Of a DNA stretch of 64,000 bases, positions 38,188 to 46,114 are shown one piece after another (the stretch's first letter is position 1; each line of letters opens with the position of its first letter). A model generated the notes under the pieces. That model was not told the DNA's origin. It saw nothing but the letters and a program-made list of their open reading frames with translations, and searched no databases. This stretch comes from Haematobacter genomosp. 1. Its GTDB lineage: Bacteria; Pseudomonadota; Alphaproteobacteria; Rhodobacterales; Rhodobacteraceae. A program made the translations under genes and the position numbers. The DNA lies in assembly GCF_002196855.1 (NCBI RefSeq), contig NZ_NIPW01000004.1, forward strand, positions 1-64,000, written 5' to 3'.

Positions 38188-38649
38188 ATGTTGCCTGCTG
38201 TCCTTCTTGCCGCCATCCCGCTTCTGGGCGCCACCGCGAACGGGCTTGAGTGCAAGCTTGACCACCGCTGTATGAGCGGCGTCTGCCTCTCCTCCGAACC
38301 CGCAGCGATGCGCGTCGTTTTCGTCAGGACGCCGAACCCCGCCAAACCGACCGTCTTCGTATTGGGCAACGAACGGCTCATGCAGGGCATGGAGATCAGC
38401 GAACGCGAAATCCCGGCCATGTCGAGCGTGTTCGGGAGTTTCGAGTTCAAGCCTGGGACCTATGCCTATGCCGTCGGCCGGATCGAAAGCTACGATCCCG
38501 CAACCGGCAGCGTGGAGGTGGCCGTCGGCGGGAACAGCCTTTCCGTCGCCGCAGATGGTCAGGCGGAGGTGACATCGCTCCGGCAAGGCCGCCCCGGCAT
38601 TTCCTGGCTCACCCGATACACCGGAACGTGCACGACGAGGAACTTCTAG
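38188..38649 (+). CDS. Conserved hypothetical secreted protein inside the Liv operon
   Basis: A 153-residue protein I do not recognise. It starts with a signal peptide (about 1-19, 'LPAVLLAAIPLLGATANG') and has Cys at 22, 28, 33 and 148, which could form periplasmic disulfides. The rest is beta-rich with no known motif. It lies between the second ATPase (3 bases) and the first permease, whose GTG start overlaps its TAG stop by one base, so it is firmly part of the transporter operon. It may be an accessory periplasmic subunit or may have no transport role. Confidence 0.7.
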   Translation: MLPAVLLAAIPLLGATANGLECKLDHRCMSGVCLSSEPAAMRVVFVRTPNPAKPTVFVLGNERLMQGMEISEREIPAMSSVFGSFEFKPGTYAYAVGRIESYDPATGSVEVAVGGNSLSVAADGQAEVTSLRQGRPGISWLTRYTGTCTTRNF

Positions 38650-39659
38650 TGGATCTGCTGAACGCCCTCGCCACGCTCGCGAATTTCGTCATCATCCCCG
38701 CGCTTGCCTATGGCAGCCAGCTCGCGCTCGGCGCGCTCGGGGTCACGTTGATCTACGGGATACTGCGCTTCTCCAACTTCGCTCATGGCGACACGATGGC
38801 CTTCGGCACCGCCGTGACCATCCTGATGACATGGTATCTTCAGTCCATCGGGGTGGCGATCCATCCCCTGCCCACGGCGCTCATCGCCCTTCCCGTCGGC
38901 ATCGCCGTGACGATCGCGCTGCTGCTTGGCACGGACAGGGTCGTCTATCGCTTCTACCGAAGACAGCGGGCGGCGCCGGTGATCCTCGTCATCGTCTCCA
39001 TGGGCGTCATGTTCATCATGAACGGCATCACCCGCTTCCTGATCGGCGTGGACGAAATCAGTTTCGATGACGGCGAACGCTTTCTCATGACGGCGCGGCA
39101 GTTCCGCGACATGACGGGGCTCGATGAAGGTGTGGTCATCCGCTCCAGCCAGGCGCTGACCGTGGTCACGGCTGTCATCACCGTCGGCGTTCTGTTCTGG
39201 TTCCTCTACCGGACGCGGACGGGCAAATCCATGCGCGCCTTTTCGGACAATGAGGATCTGGCCCTGCTCTCCGGCATCAATCCGGAGCGGGTGGTGATCG
39301 TGACATGGGCCATCACCGCGGTGCTGGCAACCATCGCTGGCGTTCTTTACGGGCTGGACAAGTCCTTCAAGGCCTTCACCTATTTTCAGCTTCTGCTCCC
39401 GATCTTTGCCTCTGCCGTGGTCGGCGGGCTCGGTAATCCGCTGGGCGCCATCGCAGGTGGTTTCGTCATCGCGTTTTCGGAGGTGACCTTCACCTACGCG
39501 TTCAAGAAGGTCGCAACCTACCTGCTGCCCGACGGCCTCGCGCCTGACGGGCTGCTGCAACTGCTGTCCACCGACTACAAATTCGCCGTCTCCTTCACGA
39601 TCCTCATCATCGTGCTGCTGTTCAGGCCCACCGGACTTTTCAAGGGGAAATCGGTATGA
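38649..39659 (+). CDS. Liv-type ABC transporter permease (LivH-like)
   Basis: A 336-residue inner-membrane permease with about eight segments. The family traits are 'QLALGALGVTLIYGILRFSN', 'FAHGDTMAFGTAVTI', 'SMRAFSDNEDLALLSGINPE' (coupling helix) and 'VVGGLGNPLGAIAGGFVIAF'. I chose the GTG at 38649, which has GAGGAA at 38637-38642 and overlaps the preceding stop codon. A GTG at 38628 is in frame but has a weaker site. It partners with the permease encoded next (4-base overlap). Confidence 0.9.
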   Translation: MDLLNALATLANFVIIPALAYGSQLALGALGVTLIYGILRFSNFAHGDTMAFGTAVTILMTWYLQSIGVAIHPLPTALIALPVGIAVTIALLLGTDRVVYRFYRRQRAAPVILVIVSMGVMFIMNGITRFLIGVDEISFDDGERFLMTARQFRDMTGLDEGVVIRSSQALTVVTAVITVGVLFWFLYRTRTGKSMRAFSDNEDLALLSGINPERVVIVTWAITAVLATIAGVLYGLDKSFKAFTYFQLLLPIFASAVVGGLGNPLGAIAGGFVIAFSEVTFTYAFKKVATYLLPDGLAPDGLLQLLSTDYKFAVSFTILIIVLLFRPTGLFKGKSV

Positions 39660-40960
39660 GCCCGCCTCTCCGCACCTTCCTGCTCTTTGCTCTGGTCGCG
39701 CTTTTGTATGTCTCCACCGGCTTTCTGCAAAGCTGGACGCTGGCTCTTACCATCTTCAACATGGGGATCCTGTCCGCGATCATGGCGCTCGGCGCGAACA
39801 TGCAATGGGGCTATGCCGGGCTGTTCAACATCGGCATCATGGGCTTCACCGCGCTTGGCGGACTGGCAGCGGTGCTGATCGCCATGCCTGCCAATCCGGG
39901 CGCCTGGGCGGCGGGCGGATGGCGACTGGTCGCCGCCCTGCTGATGGGCGCGGCAACGATAACGCTCGCCGTGCAACTCTGGCGGCGGATGCATTCCGGC
40001 GCAGGCCGGACGCTCGCCATGCTCTGCGTGCTGATCGTCGGCTTCTTCGCCTATCGCTGGCTGTTCGATCCGGCTGTCACCGCGATCGAGGCCGTGAATC
40101 CCGCCTCTGCAGGCAACCTCGGCGGTCTTGGCCTGCCGGTTCTGCTTGCCTGGCCGGTTGGGGGGGCGCTGGCGGGGGCTGCCGCCTGGGGCATCGGTAA
40201 GGTCGCCCTGGGCCTGCGTTCGGACTATCTTGCCATCGCGACGCTCGGGGTTGCCGAGATCATCGTCGCGGTGATGAAGAACGAGGACTGGCTTGCCCGG
40301 GGTGTCAAGAACGTCGTCGGAATCCCGCGCCCCGTTCCCTATGAGATCAACCTTCAGAACGACGCGGGTTTCGTGGCTCAGGCCGCTTCGTTCGGACTGG
40401 ACCCGGTGACGGCCTCCACGCTCTGGGTGCGCATCTGCTATGCCGGGTTGTTCCTCGCGGTGCTCATCGTGCTGCTGGTGCTGCTCGAACTCGCCCTGAA
40501 ATCCCCGTGGGGCAGGATGATGCGCGCAATTCGCGACAATGAAATCGCGGCGGAGGCAATGGGCAAGGATGTCCGCCGCCGCCATCTGCAAATCTTCGTT
40601 CTCGGCTCCGCGGTCATCGGTCTTGCGGGGGCGATGATGACCACGCTGGACGGCCAGCTCACGCCCACCACCTACAATCCCCTGCGCTACACATTCCTTG
40701 TCTGGGTGATGGTGATCGTCGGGGGGTCCGGCAGCAACTGGGGCGCGGTGCTGGGCGGTTTTCTGATCTGGTTCTTCTGGGTGCAGGTGGAACCTCTGGG
40801 GATCCTGCTCATGCAGGGGCTGACCTATTTCATGGCGGACAACTCATGGCTGCGCGGCCACCTTCAGGACAGCGCCCAGCATATGCGGTTGATGACCATG
40901 GGGATCATCCTGCTTCTCGTGCTGCGTTTCAGTCCCCGAGGCCTGATACCGGAGCGGTAA
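39656..40960 (+). CDS. Liv-type ABC transporter permease (LivM-like)
   Basis: A 434-residue permease with about nine or ten membrane segments. Typical stretches are 'LGANMQWGYAGLFNIGIMGF', 'LRSDYLAIATLGVAEIIVAV', the coupling helix 'GRMMRAIRDNEIAAEAMGKD' and 'MVIVGGSGSNWGAVLGGFLI'. It is the last gene of the operon. Its start overlaps the previous stop by 4 bases (ATGA). No clean plus-strand terminator follows; the large hairpin at 41070-41107 has its U-tract on the other strand. Confidence 0.9.
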   Translation: MSPPLRTFLLFALVALLYVSTGFLQSWTLALTIFNMGILSAIMALGANMQWGYAGLFNIGIMGFTALGGLAAVLIAMPANPGAWAAGGWRLVAALLMGAATITLAVQLWRRMHSGAGRTLAMLCVLIVGFFAYRWLFDPAVTAIEAVNPASAGNLGGLGLPVLLAWPVGGALAGAAAWGIGKVALGLRSDYLAIATLGVAEIIVAVMKNEDWLARGVKNVVGIPRPVPYEINLQNDAGFVAQAASFGLDPVTASTLWVRICYAGLFLAVLIVLLVLLELALKSPWGRMMRAIRDNEIAAEAMGKDVRRRHLQIFVLGSAVIGLAGAMMTTLDGQLTPTTYNPLRYTFLVWVMVIVGGSGSNWGAVLGGFLIWFFWVQVEPLGILLMQGLTYFMADNSWLRGHLQDSAQHMRLMTMGIILLLVLRFSPRGLIPER

Positions 40961-41061
40961 TACCGCTTCGGCTCCACGCTGCCCGGAATTAGATCAAATG
41001 CCGATAAGGGAGGAAGGCCGCATCGGCCTGTTTGGCGAGATGTCGCTCTCCACGCCTCGCC

Positions 41062-41107
41062 AATAAAAACGCTTGCTGAAGACTTCCCGCAGGACCTTCA
41101 GCAAGCG
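41062..41107 (-). terminator. Strong minus-strand terminator between livM and tRNA-Leu
   Basis: Perfect 12-bp arms, CGCTTGCTGAAG / CTTCAGCAAGCG, with a 14-base loop, are followed on the minus strand by TTTTTATT. The only candidate transcript it could end on that strand is the short one starting left of the tRNA gene. Confidence 0.75.
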
Positions 41108-41157
41108 TATGAGTTGGCTCTTCTCGCAGCGCGCCAGGCGCCCGTGATCACCCCCAT
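41098..41157 (-). CDS. Candidate 19-residue small protein ahead of a terminator
   Basis: On the minus strand, ATG at 41155-41157 opens 'MGVITGAWRAARRANSYAC' and the TGA stop falls inside the arm of the terminator hairpin. AAGGGA lies seven bases before the ATG, a good ribosome site. No gene follows on this strand, so this is not an ordinary leader peptide for a downstream operon. It may be a small-protein gene or a small RNA that happens to be translatable. I recognise no homologue. The remaining parts of 40961-41339 show nothing else. Confidence 0.35.
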   Translation of the reverse strand: MGVITGAWRAARRANSYAC

Positions 41158-41339
41158 GACCACGTCCCTTATCGGGATTACTTAGATATATGCCAAGGCG
41201 CCCCCTGCGACCAGCCCAAATATACAAAAGAATATCTTCCAATTTGTTTCGAAATATCAGGACTTGGCAAAGGCCCGACTTTCCCGTCACCGGACTTGCA
41301 AAACCTCTCCAGACAGCGCATTGAGAGACCGCAATCCGT

Positions 41340-41423
41340 GCCGGGATGGCGGAATGGTAGACGCAGCGGTCTCAAACACCGCGGCCGCAAGGTGTAGGGG
41401 TTCGAGTCCCCTTCCCGGCACCA
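41340..41423 (+). tRNA. tRNA-Leu (anticodon CAA)
   Basis: A cloverleaf with a long variable arm. Acceptor stem GCCGGGA / TCCCGGC, discriminator A, encoded CCA (41421-41423), anticodon arm GCGGT-CTCAAAC-ACCGC giving anticodon CAA, and TPsiC loop GGTTCGAGTCC. It reads UUG codons. The last 19 bases belong to the left attachment site of the island that follows, so the gene stays functional after integration. Confidence 0.95.
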
Positions 41424-41424
41424 C
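41405..41424 (+). other. attL core of the integrated island
   Basis: The 20-bp sequence AGTCCCCTTCCCGGCACCAC at the 3' end of tRNA-Leu is repeated exactly, in the same orientation, at 52992-53011. A tyrosine integrase gene lies 150 bases inside. Confidence 0.92.
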
Positions 41425-41573
41425 GGATTTCCCTGTTTTGCCGTAAGCGGCAGAAAAATAGGGAAATTAACCAAAGACTTCCCGACAGTGTTCCTCTTTT
41501 AGCCTTACCTGTAGCCCCGAATCGCCAGACCATTTACGCACGGATTCCGCACGCATTACGCACGAGGGGTCAC

Positions 41574-42539
41574 GTGGCATACATTCGGAAGCTCCCATCT
41601 GGCAGCTACAGGGCCGAGGTCGCGAGGGCAGGAAAGAGAATCTCGAAGGTCTTTCCGACCAAGATGGCGGCAAAGGATTGGGCGGCTCGTCAGGAGTACC
41701 TGATCGCTGAACGGGGCGAGGAAGTGCCATCCGGGACTTTCGGAGACCTGCTCGACCGTTACAGCCGCGAGGTGTCGGACAAGAAGCGCGGCTCACGATG
41801 GGAGACGATCCGGATCGAGAAGATTAGAAAGGACAAGCTGGCGCAGGTGCAGCTAGTCGCACTCAAGGCCTCTGATCTCGCGGATTGGCGAGACAGGCGG
41901 TTGGCAGAGGTCGCTCCCGCATCCGTCAATCGTGAGATGCACATCCTCTCTGCGGCCCTCAACGTCGCGCGCAAGGAATGGGGCCTGATCAAGAGCAACC
42001 CCATGGAGGACGTACGCAGGCCAGCGGCCCCGCCGCCGCGCGACAGGCTAGCCACTGCTGACGAGATGGATCGGCTACAGCACGCGGCCGGGACGGACCT
42101 GCAATATGCGACCGCCCGGGCCTACCACGCTTTCCTGTTCGCTGTGGAGACTGCGATGCGCGCCGGGGAAATCGTCGGGCTGACCAGCGACAGGATCGAT
42201 ACCAAGCAGCGCGTGGTAAAGCTGCTGCAGACCAAGAACGGAAGGCCGCGGGACGTACCCCTGTCCAGTGAGGCAATCCGCCTTCTTGAAGATTTGCCCA
42301 AGGCGGACCCTGTGTTCGGCCTGACATCTCAACAGCTGGACGTGCTCTGGCGGAAGATCAGGGACAAGGCCGCAGTCGACGGGCTGACGTTCCATGACAG
42401 CCGACACATGGCTATCACCAGGCTGTCGAAGAAGCTGGACGTGCTCGCCCTCGCGCGCATGGTGAGCCATACCAACATCAAGATGCTCACCGTCTACTAC
42501 AACGAGTCGGCAGAGGAACTTGCGAAGCGGCTAGATTGA
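41574..42539 (+). CDS. int: Tyrosine-type site-specific integrase
   Basis: A 321-residue phage integrase. The N-terminal arm-binding part ('MAYIRKLPSGSYRAEVARAG') and a SAM-like core-binding region precede the catalytic domain. The catalytic residues are Arg in 'ETAMRAGEIVGLT', Lys in 'LLQTKNGRPRDVPL', HxxR in 'TFHDSRHMAITRLS', His in 'MVSHTNIKM' and Tyr in 'LTVYYNESAEE'. GTG start at 41574 after GAGGGG. It is adjacent to the tRNA-Leu attachment site and should drive integration of this island. Confidence 0.93.
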   Translation: MAYIRKLPSGSYRAEVARAGKRISKVFPTKMAAKDWAARQEYLIAERGEEVPSGTFGDLLDRYSREVSDKKRGSRWETIRIEKIRKDKLAQVQLVALKASDLADWRDRRLAEVAPASVNREMHILSAALNVARKEWGLIKSNPMEDVRRPAAPPPRDRLATADEMDRLQHAAGTDLQYATARAYHAFLFAVETAMRAGEIVGLTSDRIDTKQRVVKLLQTKNGRPRDVPLSSEAIRLLEDLPKADPVFGLTSQQLDVLWRKIRDKAAVDGLTFHDSRHMAITRLSKKLDVLALARMVSHTNIKMLTVYYNESAEELAKRLD

Positions 42540-43121
42540 GCCCGAGAAATGGGGCGACCCTGGAATACCGAGACCTGTAAAAACGCCCTTAATCTGCTAG
42601 CGTAAGTGTACCGCATTTTTTGCGTGCTGGATACCGCATGGCTTTTCGTCCAAGTCAGAACGGATGCTCATCGATCACCAGTGAGACATGGGGCAACGGT
42701 CGCTGAAGCACTCCTGCCTGTGGCAAGGGATGCAGGTTAGTGCTCTGCGAAGTCGCAGACCCCGATCACTACCAACGACTTGTCCCAGTGTGCCGGAAGC
42801 CGCGCGTGGCCTTAAGTTTTGCGGAGACAACCATAACCTGCGGTAGATTATCATCGCCATTCGGCCATATATCTCCCCGAAGAGTGCGCTGCCGAAGCAG
42901 CGCTCAACGAAGTATCTTGAGTGGTAGTTTTGAACCCGGCCGAGCATAAACCGGAAGTTACAATTTTTCTCTTGCCAAACTAGATACTAGATGTATTCGG
43001 TGCATAGTATATTAGGGATCTCACGACTGCTGAATTACGGAGACACTACACACCTGAGAACAACGGCTGTCATAGATATAAACTTATAAAATTGATAACT
43101 ACATCCCTAGGGTTCTTCTCC
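42540..43121. other. Gap without a recognisable gene inside the island
   Basis: About 580 bases between int and the first VPLPA-CTERM gene. Short readings exist on both strands (for example 42740-42949), but they have no ribosome sites or family resemblance. Base composition drops from GC-rich to AT-rich near 42950, which marks a seam between segments of different origin. Confidence 0.5.
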
Positions 43122-43843
43122 ATGATCAAAAAAATTTACAAAAGTAAAATTTCCAGAAATCATACATCTTTCAAGACGTTATTTCTGATTTTTTCATCAG
43201 TTTTTTCTGGATCGGTCAACGCGCTAACTTTGGGACACTCGGATTACGTAGTGAAGGACACCAATTCACTTGGAATTCCTGCGGCTTCTGTTATGGAGTG
43301 GAGCTTACCGACTACGGTCGTAATAAATCGTAAAAGTGGTGGATTGTTTCTAGTAGATAACGTTTCGCTTTATGGTCGCCTCGAGATAATTAAATCTGGA
43401 TCGAGACCAAATCCAATTGCTCATATACCACATAGCGAAGCAACCGCTGAAATGGCTTATGACTACCTTGACTGGATAGAAGAAGGTGAATTAAATTTTC
43501 CATTCTATCAAATTAACGGTTATAGGGACGAAAATATGGTACTCTCGATTAACCTAAAATCGGTTGATGAAAATTCCGTTTTTGTCGAAAAAAAAAATAC
43601 GTCGACAAACTGGAGTTCAAAATAAATCTTCCTGATACGTTCTTCCTCGTTAGCCACTTTATCTCAGAGAATTCATCGACGATCAAACCTGACAGCTATT
43701 CTTGCATTTACGGATGCCATCTAACTTACATGCAGGTCAGAGAAATCTCGCTTTCACCAATCCCCCTGCCTGCAACCGCAGGCTCTCTCCTCGCCGCGCT
43801 TGGATCACTACTTTTTATCCGGCGCTGGATGCTAGGACTCTGA
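43122..43843 (+). CDS. VPLPA-CTERM secreted protein, frame split at an A10 run
   Basis: From ATG 43122 the frame encodes a signal peptide (about 1-35, 'FLIFSSVFSGSVNA') and a beta-rich body, then stops at 43623-43625. The stop comes shortly after ten consecutive A (43588-43597). In the -1 frame after that run the reading stays open for 82 codons and ends in 'SPIPLPATAGSLLAALGS', a hydrophobic stretch and 'FIRRWMLGL', a complete VPLPA-type sorting tail. The whole gene would encode about 240 residues. Either it is a frameshifted pseudogene or slippage on A10 restores the product. Codons are AT-rich, unlike the host. The function of the body is unknown. Confidence 0.7.
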
Positions 43844-44019
43844 ACCTATAATGTCTCCATGCGAACGCGCCAACCTATCTGGTCGGATGAAAAGTATGGC
43901 TCGCGCCGCCAACATTTAATGAATTAACAACGGCTAGAGTTGGTCGACATAATGCATTCCATTTAAACTGTGACTGGATATTCAATCTATTTTCTTACTT
44001 TGACGCTTGAGGAAACCAT

Positions 44020-44211
44020 ATGGCGAAAACCTGGTCTAAAGGAGAGCACATAATAATTTGCGCGCAATGCGCGAGTGAGAGCACTCTTCCTTGGACCCGC
44101 GTGCCCGCGCCGGAGCGAGAAAAAGTGATCTGCCCAGCATGCGGATTCATCATGTTCGATAAAAATACGACCTACAACTACGGCGTGCCAATTCTAAAGT
44201 CGGGCGAGTAA
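44020..44211 (+). CDS. Small zinc-ribbon protein
   Basis: A 63-residue protein with two CxxC pairs (Cys14/17 in 'IIICAQCASES' and Cys38/41 in 'VICPACGF'), the pattern of a single zinc ribbon. TTGAGGAAA lies upstream of the ATG. It is probably a phage-type small protein. Its 3' end overlaps the convergent lipoprotein gene by 34 bases. The role is not known. Nothing else is evident in 43844-44019. Confidence 0.65.
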   Translation: MAKTWSKGEHIIICAQCASESTLPWTRVPAPEREKVICPACGFIMFDKNTTYNYGVPILKSGE

Positions 44212-44411
44212 CGATAGTATCCACAACCCGCATCCACCTGCGCGATCAAATCCCGCCCGGCCGCGCGGCTCTGTGGCCCGCCGTCCGCCACCAGCGCGGC
44301 AGCAAGCGCCGTCCGGGACGCCTCCGTGCCGTCGCAGACCGCCTCACCGCTGCGACCGGTCGCGCAGCCAGCGCAGATCGTCATCAGCATCGCCGCGAGA
44401 TACGTCCGCAT
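44178..44411 (-). CDS. Small lipoprotein, probable outer-membrane spanin (Rz1-like)
   Basis: A 77-residue protein with signal peptide and lipobox 'MRTYLAAMLMTICAGC' (Cys16). Its first 68 bases lie inside the 3' end of the preceding gene in another frame, the nested arrangement typical of Rz/Rz1 spanin genes. Further Cys residues ('AVCDGTEAS', 'VDAGCGYY') may form a disulfide. It closes the minus-strand lysis cassette. The assignment rests on position, lipobox and overlap; sequence similarity to known Rz1 is not visible. Confidence 0.55.
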   Translation of the reverse strand: MRTYLAAMLMTICAGCATGRSGEAVCDGTEASRTALAAALVADGGPQSRAAGRDLIAQVDAGCGYYRYSPDFRIGTP

Positions 44412-44574
44412 CGTCGATCCTCCTGCGTGTGTCCTGATAGTCCTGCAGCCGGCCGGCGCGCGCGTCACGGCGACCCTCCCGCTTGCCGACGGCAAAAGCG
44501 ACCAGCAGCGCCACGATAAGCCCGCCGAACGCGGCGAGCGCCCGATCGATGCGAGTGGAGAGCAGCCATGTCAT
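44344..44574 (-). CDS. Single-pass membrane protein, probable inner-membrane spanin (Rz-like)
   Basis: A 76-residue protein with one N-terminal membrane segment ('AAFGGLIVALLVAFAVG', about 14-30) followed by a charged, coiled-coil-like tail ('REGRRDARAGRLQDYQDTRR'). It starts in an ATGA overlap with the glutaredoxin-like gene and carries the lipoprotein gene nested at its 3' end. Topology and context suit an i-spanin. Confidence 0.55.
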   Translation of the reverse strand: MTWLLSTRIDRALAAFGGLIVALLVAFAVGKREGRRDARAGRLQDYQDTRRRIDDADVSRGDADDDLRWLRDRSQR

Positions 44575-44792
44575 GTCAGCCCCGCGATCAGGTCGGGGCG
44601 ATAGCCGTGCCAGTGGTGATCGGGACCGAGGTAGACCACCGGCGCGGACTGGTAGCCCCAGGAGCGCACCAGCTCCAACGCAGCGGCGTCCTGTGTGAGG
44701 TCGATCTCCCCATAGGCAATACCGCGCTGCTGGAGGGCCCGCTTGGTGGCCCGGCAGGGCTGACAGCCCGGCGTCGCGTAGATCACCACCAT
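44571..44792 (-). CDS. Glutaredoxin/NrdH-like protein in the lysis cassette
   Basis: A 73-residue thioredoxin-fold protein with the redox motif 'TPGCQPCRATKRAL' (CQPC at residues 10-13), 'YGEIDLTQD' and the cis-Pro 'YQSAPVVY'. It starts in an ATGA overlap with the endolysin stop and its own stop overlaps the spanin-like gene, so it is an integral part of the lysis operon. Phages often carry NrdH with ribonucleotide reductase, but here it sits among lysis genes. It might reduce disulfides in the lysis proteins or support nucleotide reduction. Confidence 0.75.
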   Translation of the reverse strand: MVVIYATPGCQPCRATKRALQQRGIAYGEIDLTQDAAALELVRSWGYQSAPVVYLGPDHHWHGYRPDLIAGLT

Positions 44793-45745
44793 CACGCGAC
44801 CCCCCTGCTCTTCTGAAATGCCCAGACGGCGACACCGATCAGCGCCAGCAGCATCCCGCCACCGATGAGGATGTTGAGCGTCGACTCGGGCAGCGCGTCG
44901 CCGATCGCGGCGACAGCCGACGCCAGCCCGCCTGCGGCAGCGCTTACCTTGGTGATCTGCGCCACGCGATCCTCGCGCGCGGGCTGCCGGATCGGCGACG
45001 CATCGCGCCGACGCTCCAGTTCCGCCCATGTCCGCGCGCCTACGACCCCGTCGATCGGCAAACCGGACTGCGCCTGGAAGCGGCGGACCACCGCCTCGGT
45101 CTCCGGCCCGAATGCGCCATCGGGATCCAGCCCAAGCGCCACTTGCAGCCGACGGACGGCCTCTCCCCGCGCACCGGCGCGCAGCACCACCGGCGAGGCC
45201 CGGCCAGACAGCTGCTGGTAGGCGGTCTCGATCCGCGCGGCGTACTCAGCGACATTGCCCGATCCATTGTAACGCGCCGCGAAGGCCCGCCAGTCATGAG
45301 CCCGCAGCGCGGCATCAAGGCCCCAGGCCAGGATCAGCGTCACGAAGGCCGCGATCTGCTCCGCCTCGCTCTCCGCCATCGCACGCACCATGCCGAGCGC
45401 GGTGATGTAGCCCGCCTCACGCGCGTTGAAGCCCATGATCTGCGGCGCGCCCCAGCTGGTTGCCTGCAGCGCATCCTCAGGATCGCGGGCATAAGCGGTG
45501 CGGAAGAGCCTCTCCCGGCCCGCTGCCGACAGCTTCAGGCTCGCGCGATAGTCGCCGATCGGGACGCGCAACTTGTGCGGTTCAAAGCGGCGCTCGAGCG
45601 TACCGTCGGCACGGAATGGCCCTCCTGCCGCCTCCGCCTGCCAGACAGCGCGGATCGCCGCCAGCTCGCAGCCGATCCGCTCGGCCGCACGCAAGAAATC
45701 GTCGGTGCTCGCGCGATGCGGGGCGCCCTTCCAAGGGTCTGTCAT
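44792..45745 (-). CDS. Phage endolysin: N-acetylmuramidase, peptidoglycan-binding and membrane segment
   Basis: A 317-residue lysin. Residues about 15-185 are an N-acetylmuramidase (DUF3380) domain with 'VWQAEAAGGPF' (catalytic Glu), 'RRFEPHKL' and 'ATSWGAPQIMGFNAREAGY'. Residues about 190-250 are a peptidoglycan-binding repeat ('VRRLQVALGLDPDGAFGPET'). Residues about 285-310 form a hydrophobic segment ('LNILIGGGMLLALIGVAVWA'). The C-terminal membrane segment would tether the enzyme until release. It lies between the small TM protein gene and the glutaredoxin-like gene. Confidence 0.88.
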   Translation of the reverse strand: MTDPWKGAPHRASTDDFLRAAERIGCELAAIRAVWQAEAAGGPFRADGTLERRFEPHKLRVPIGDYRASLKLSAAGRERLFRTAYARDPEDALQATSWGAPQIMGFNAREAGYITALGMVRAMAESEAEQIAAFVTLILAWGLDAALRAHDWRAFAARYNGSGNVAEYAARIETAYQQLSGRASPVVLRAGARGEAVRRLQVALGLDPDGAFGPETEAVVRRFQAQSGLPIDGVVGARTWAELERRRDASPIRQPAREDRVAQITKVSAAAGGLASAVAAIGDALPESTLNILIGGGMLLALIGVAVWAFQKSRGVA

Positions 45746-45772
45746 GATGATGTCCTGTGGTGGTGCCCGCGT

Positions 45773-46066
45773 TTACTTTTGCGGCCGGGGCTGGATGAAT
45801 TGCCGGAGCAGCGCGTTCGTTTCGCGCTGCTCGTTTTTCACGTCGGTCATGGACTTGGACAGGCTCTCATACCGCTCACCATTGCGCGCGTCGCTGATCT
45901 CCAGCTTGTTGACCGCGGTACGCACAGCGATCAGCTCGGAGCGGATATCCAGTACGTCGGTCCGCGTCTCGTCGGTACGCACCGTCATCGCACCCCACGC
46001 CGTGCCGACTCCGACAATCACAACCAGCCATGAGATAATGTTTCCAACGGAGATACCTCCGTCCAA
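45773..46066 (-). CDS. Small phage membrane protein, possible holin
   Basis: Up to 97 residues: one N-terminal membrane segment ('IISWLVVIVGVGTAWGAM') then a coiled-coil tail ('DVLDIRSELIAVRTAVNKLE'). It leads the minus-strand lysis cassette. The start is uncertain: the reading opens at TTG 46066, but GGAGG lies a little further in, so a non-ATG start near residue 8 is possible. It could be a holin or a membrane-anchored tail-chaperone-like protein. Confidence 0.55.
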   Translation of the reverse strand: MDGGISVGNIISWLVVIVGVGTAWGAMTVRTDETRTDVLDIRSELIAVRTAVNKLEISDARNGERYESLSKSMTDVKNEQRETNALLRQFIQPRPQK

Positions 46067-46114
46067 ACTTCAGACCGGACATGACCTGTCTCCCTAATCT
46101 TATTGAAGTTTACG

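Noticed and set aside
41070-41107. Terminator of the Liv operon
   Set aside because: The hairpin has its U-tract only on the minus strand, and livM is on the plus strand.
42675-42947. A 90-codon minus-strand ORF in the int-proximal gap
   Set aside because: No ribosome site, no recognisable domain and it crosses the composition seam; likely chance.
43092-43625. A complete 177-residue hypothetical protein
   Set aside because: Its end lies just after an A10 run, and the adjacent frame continues with a proper sorting tail, so the short reading is better seen as one part of a split gene.
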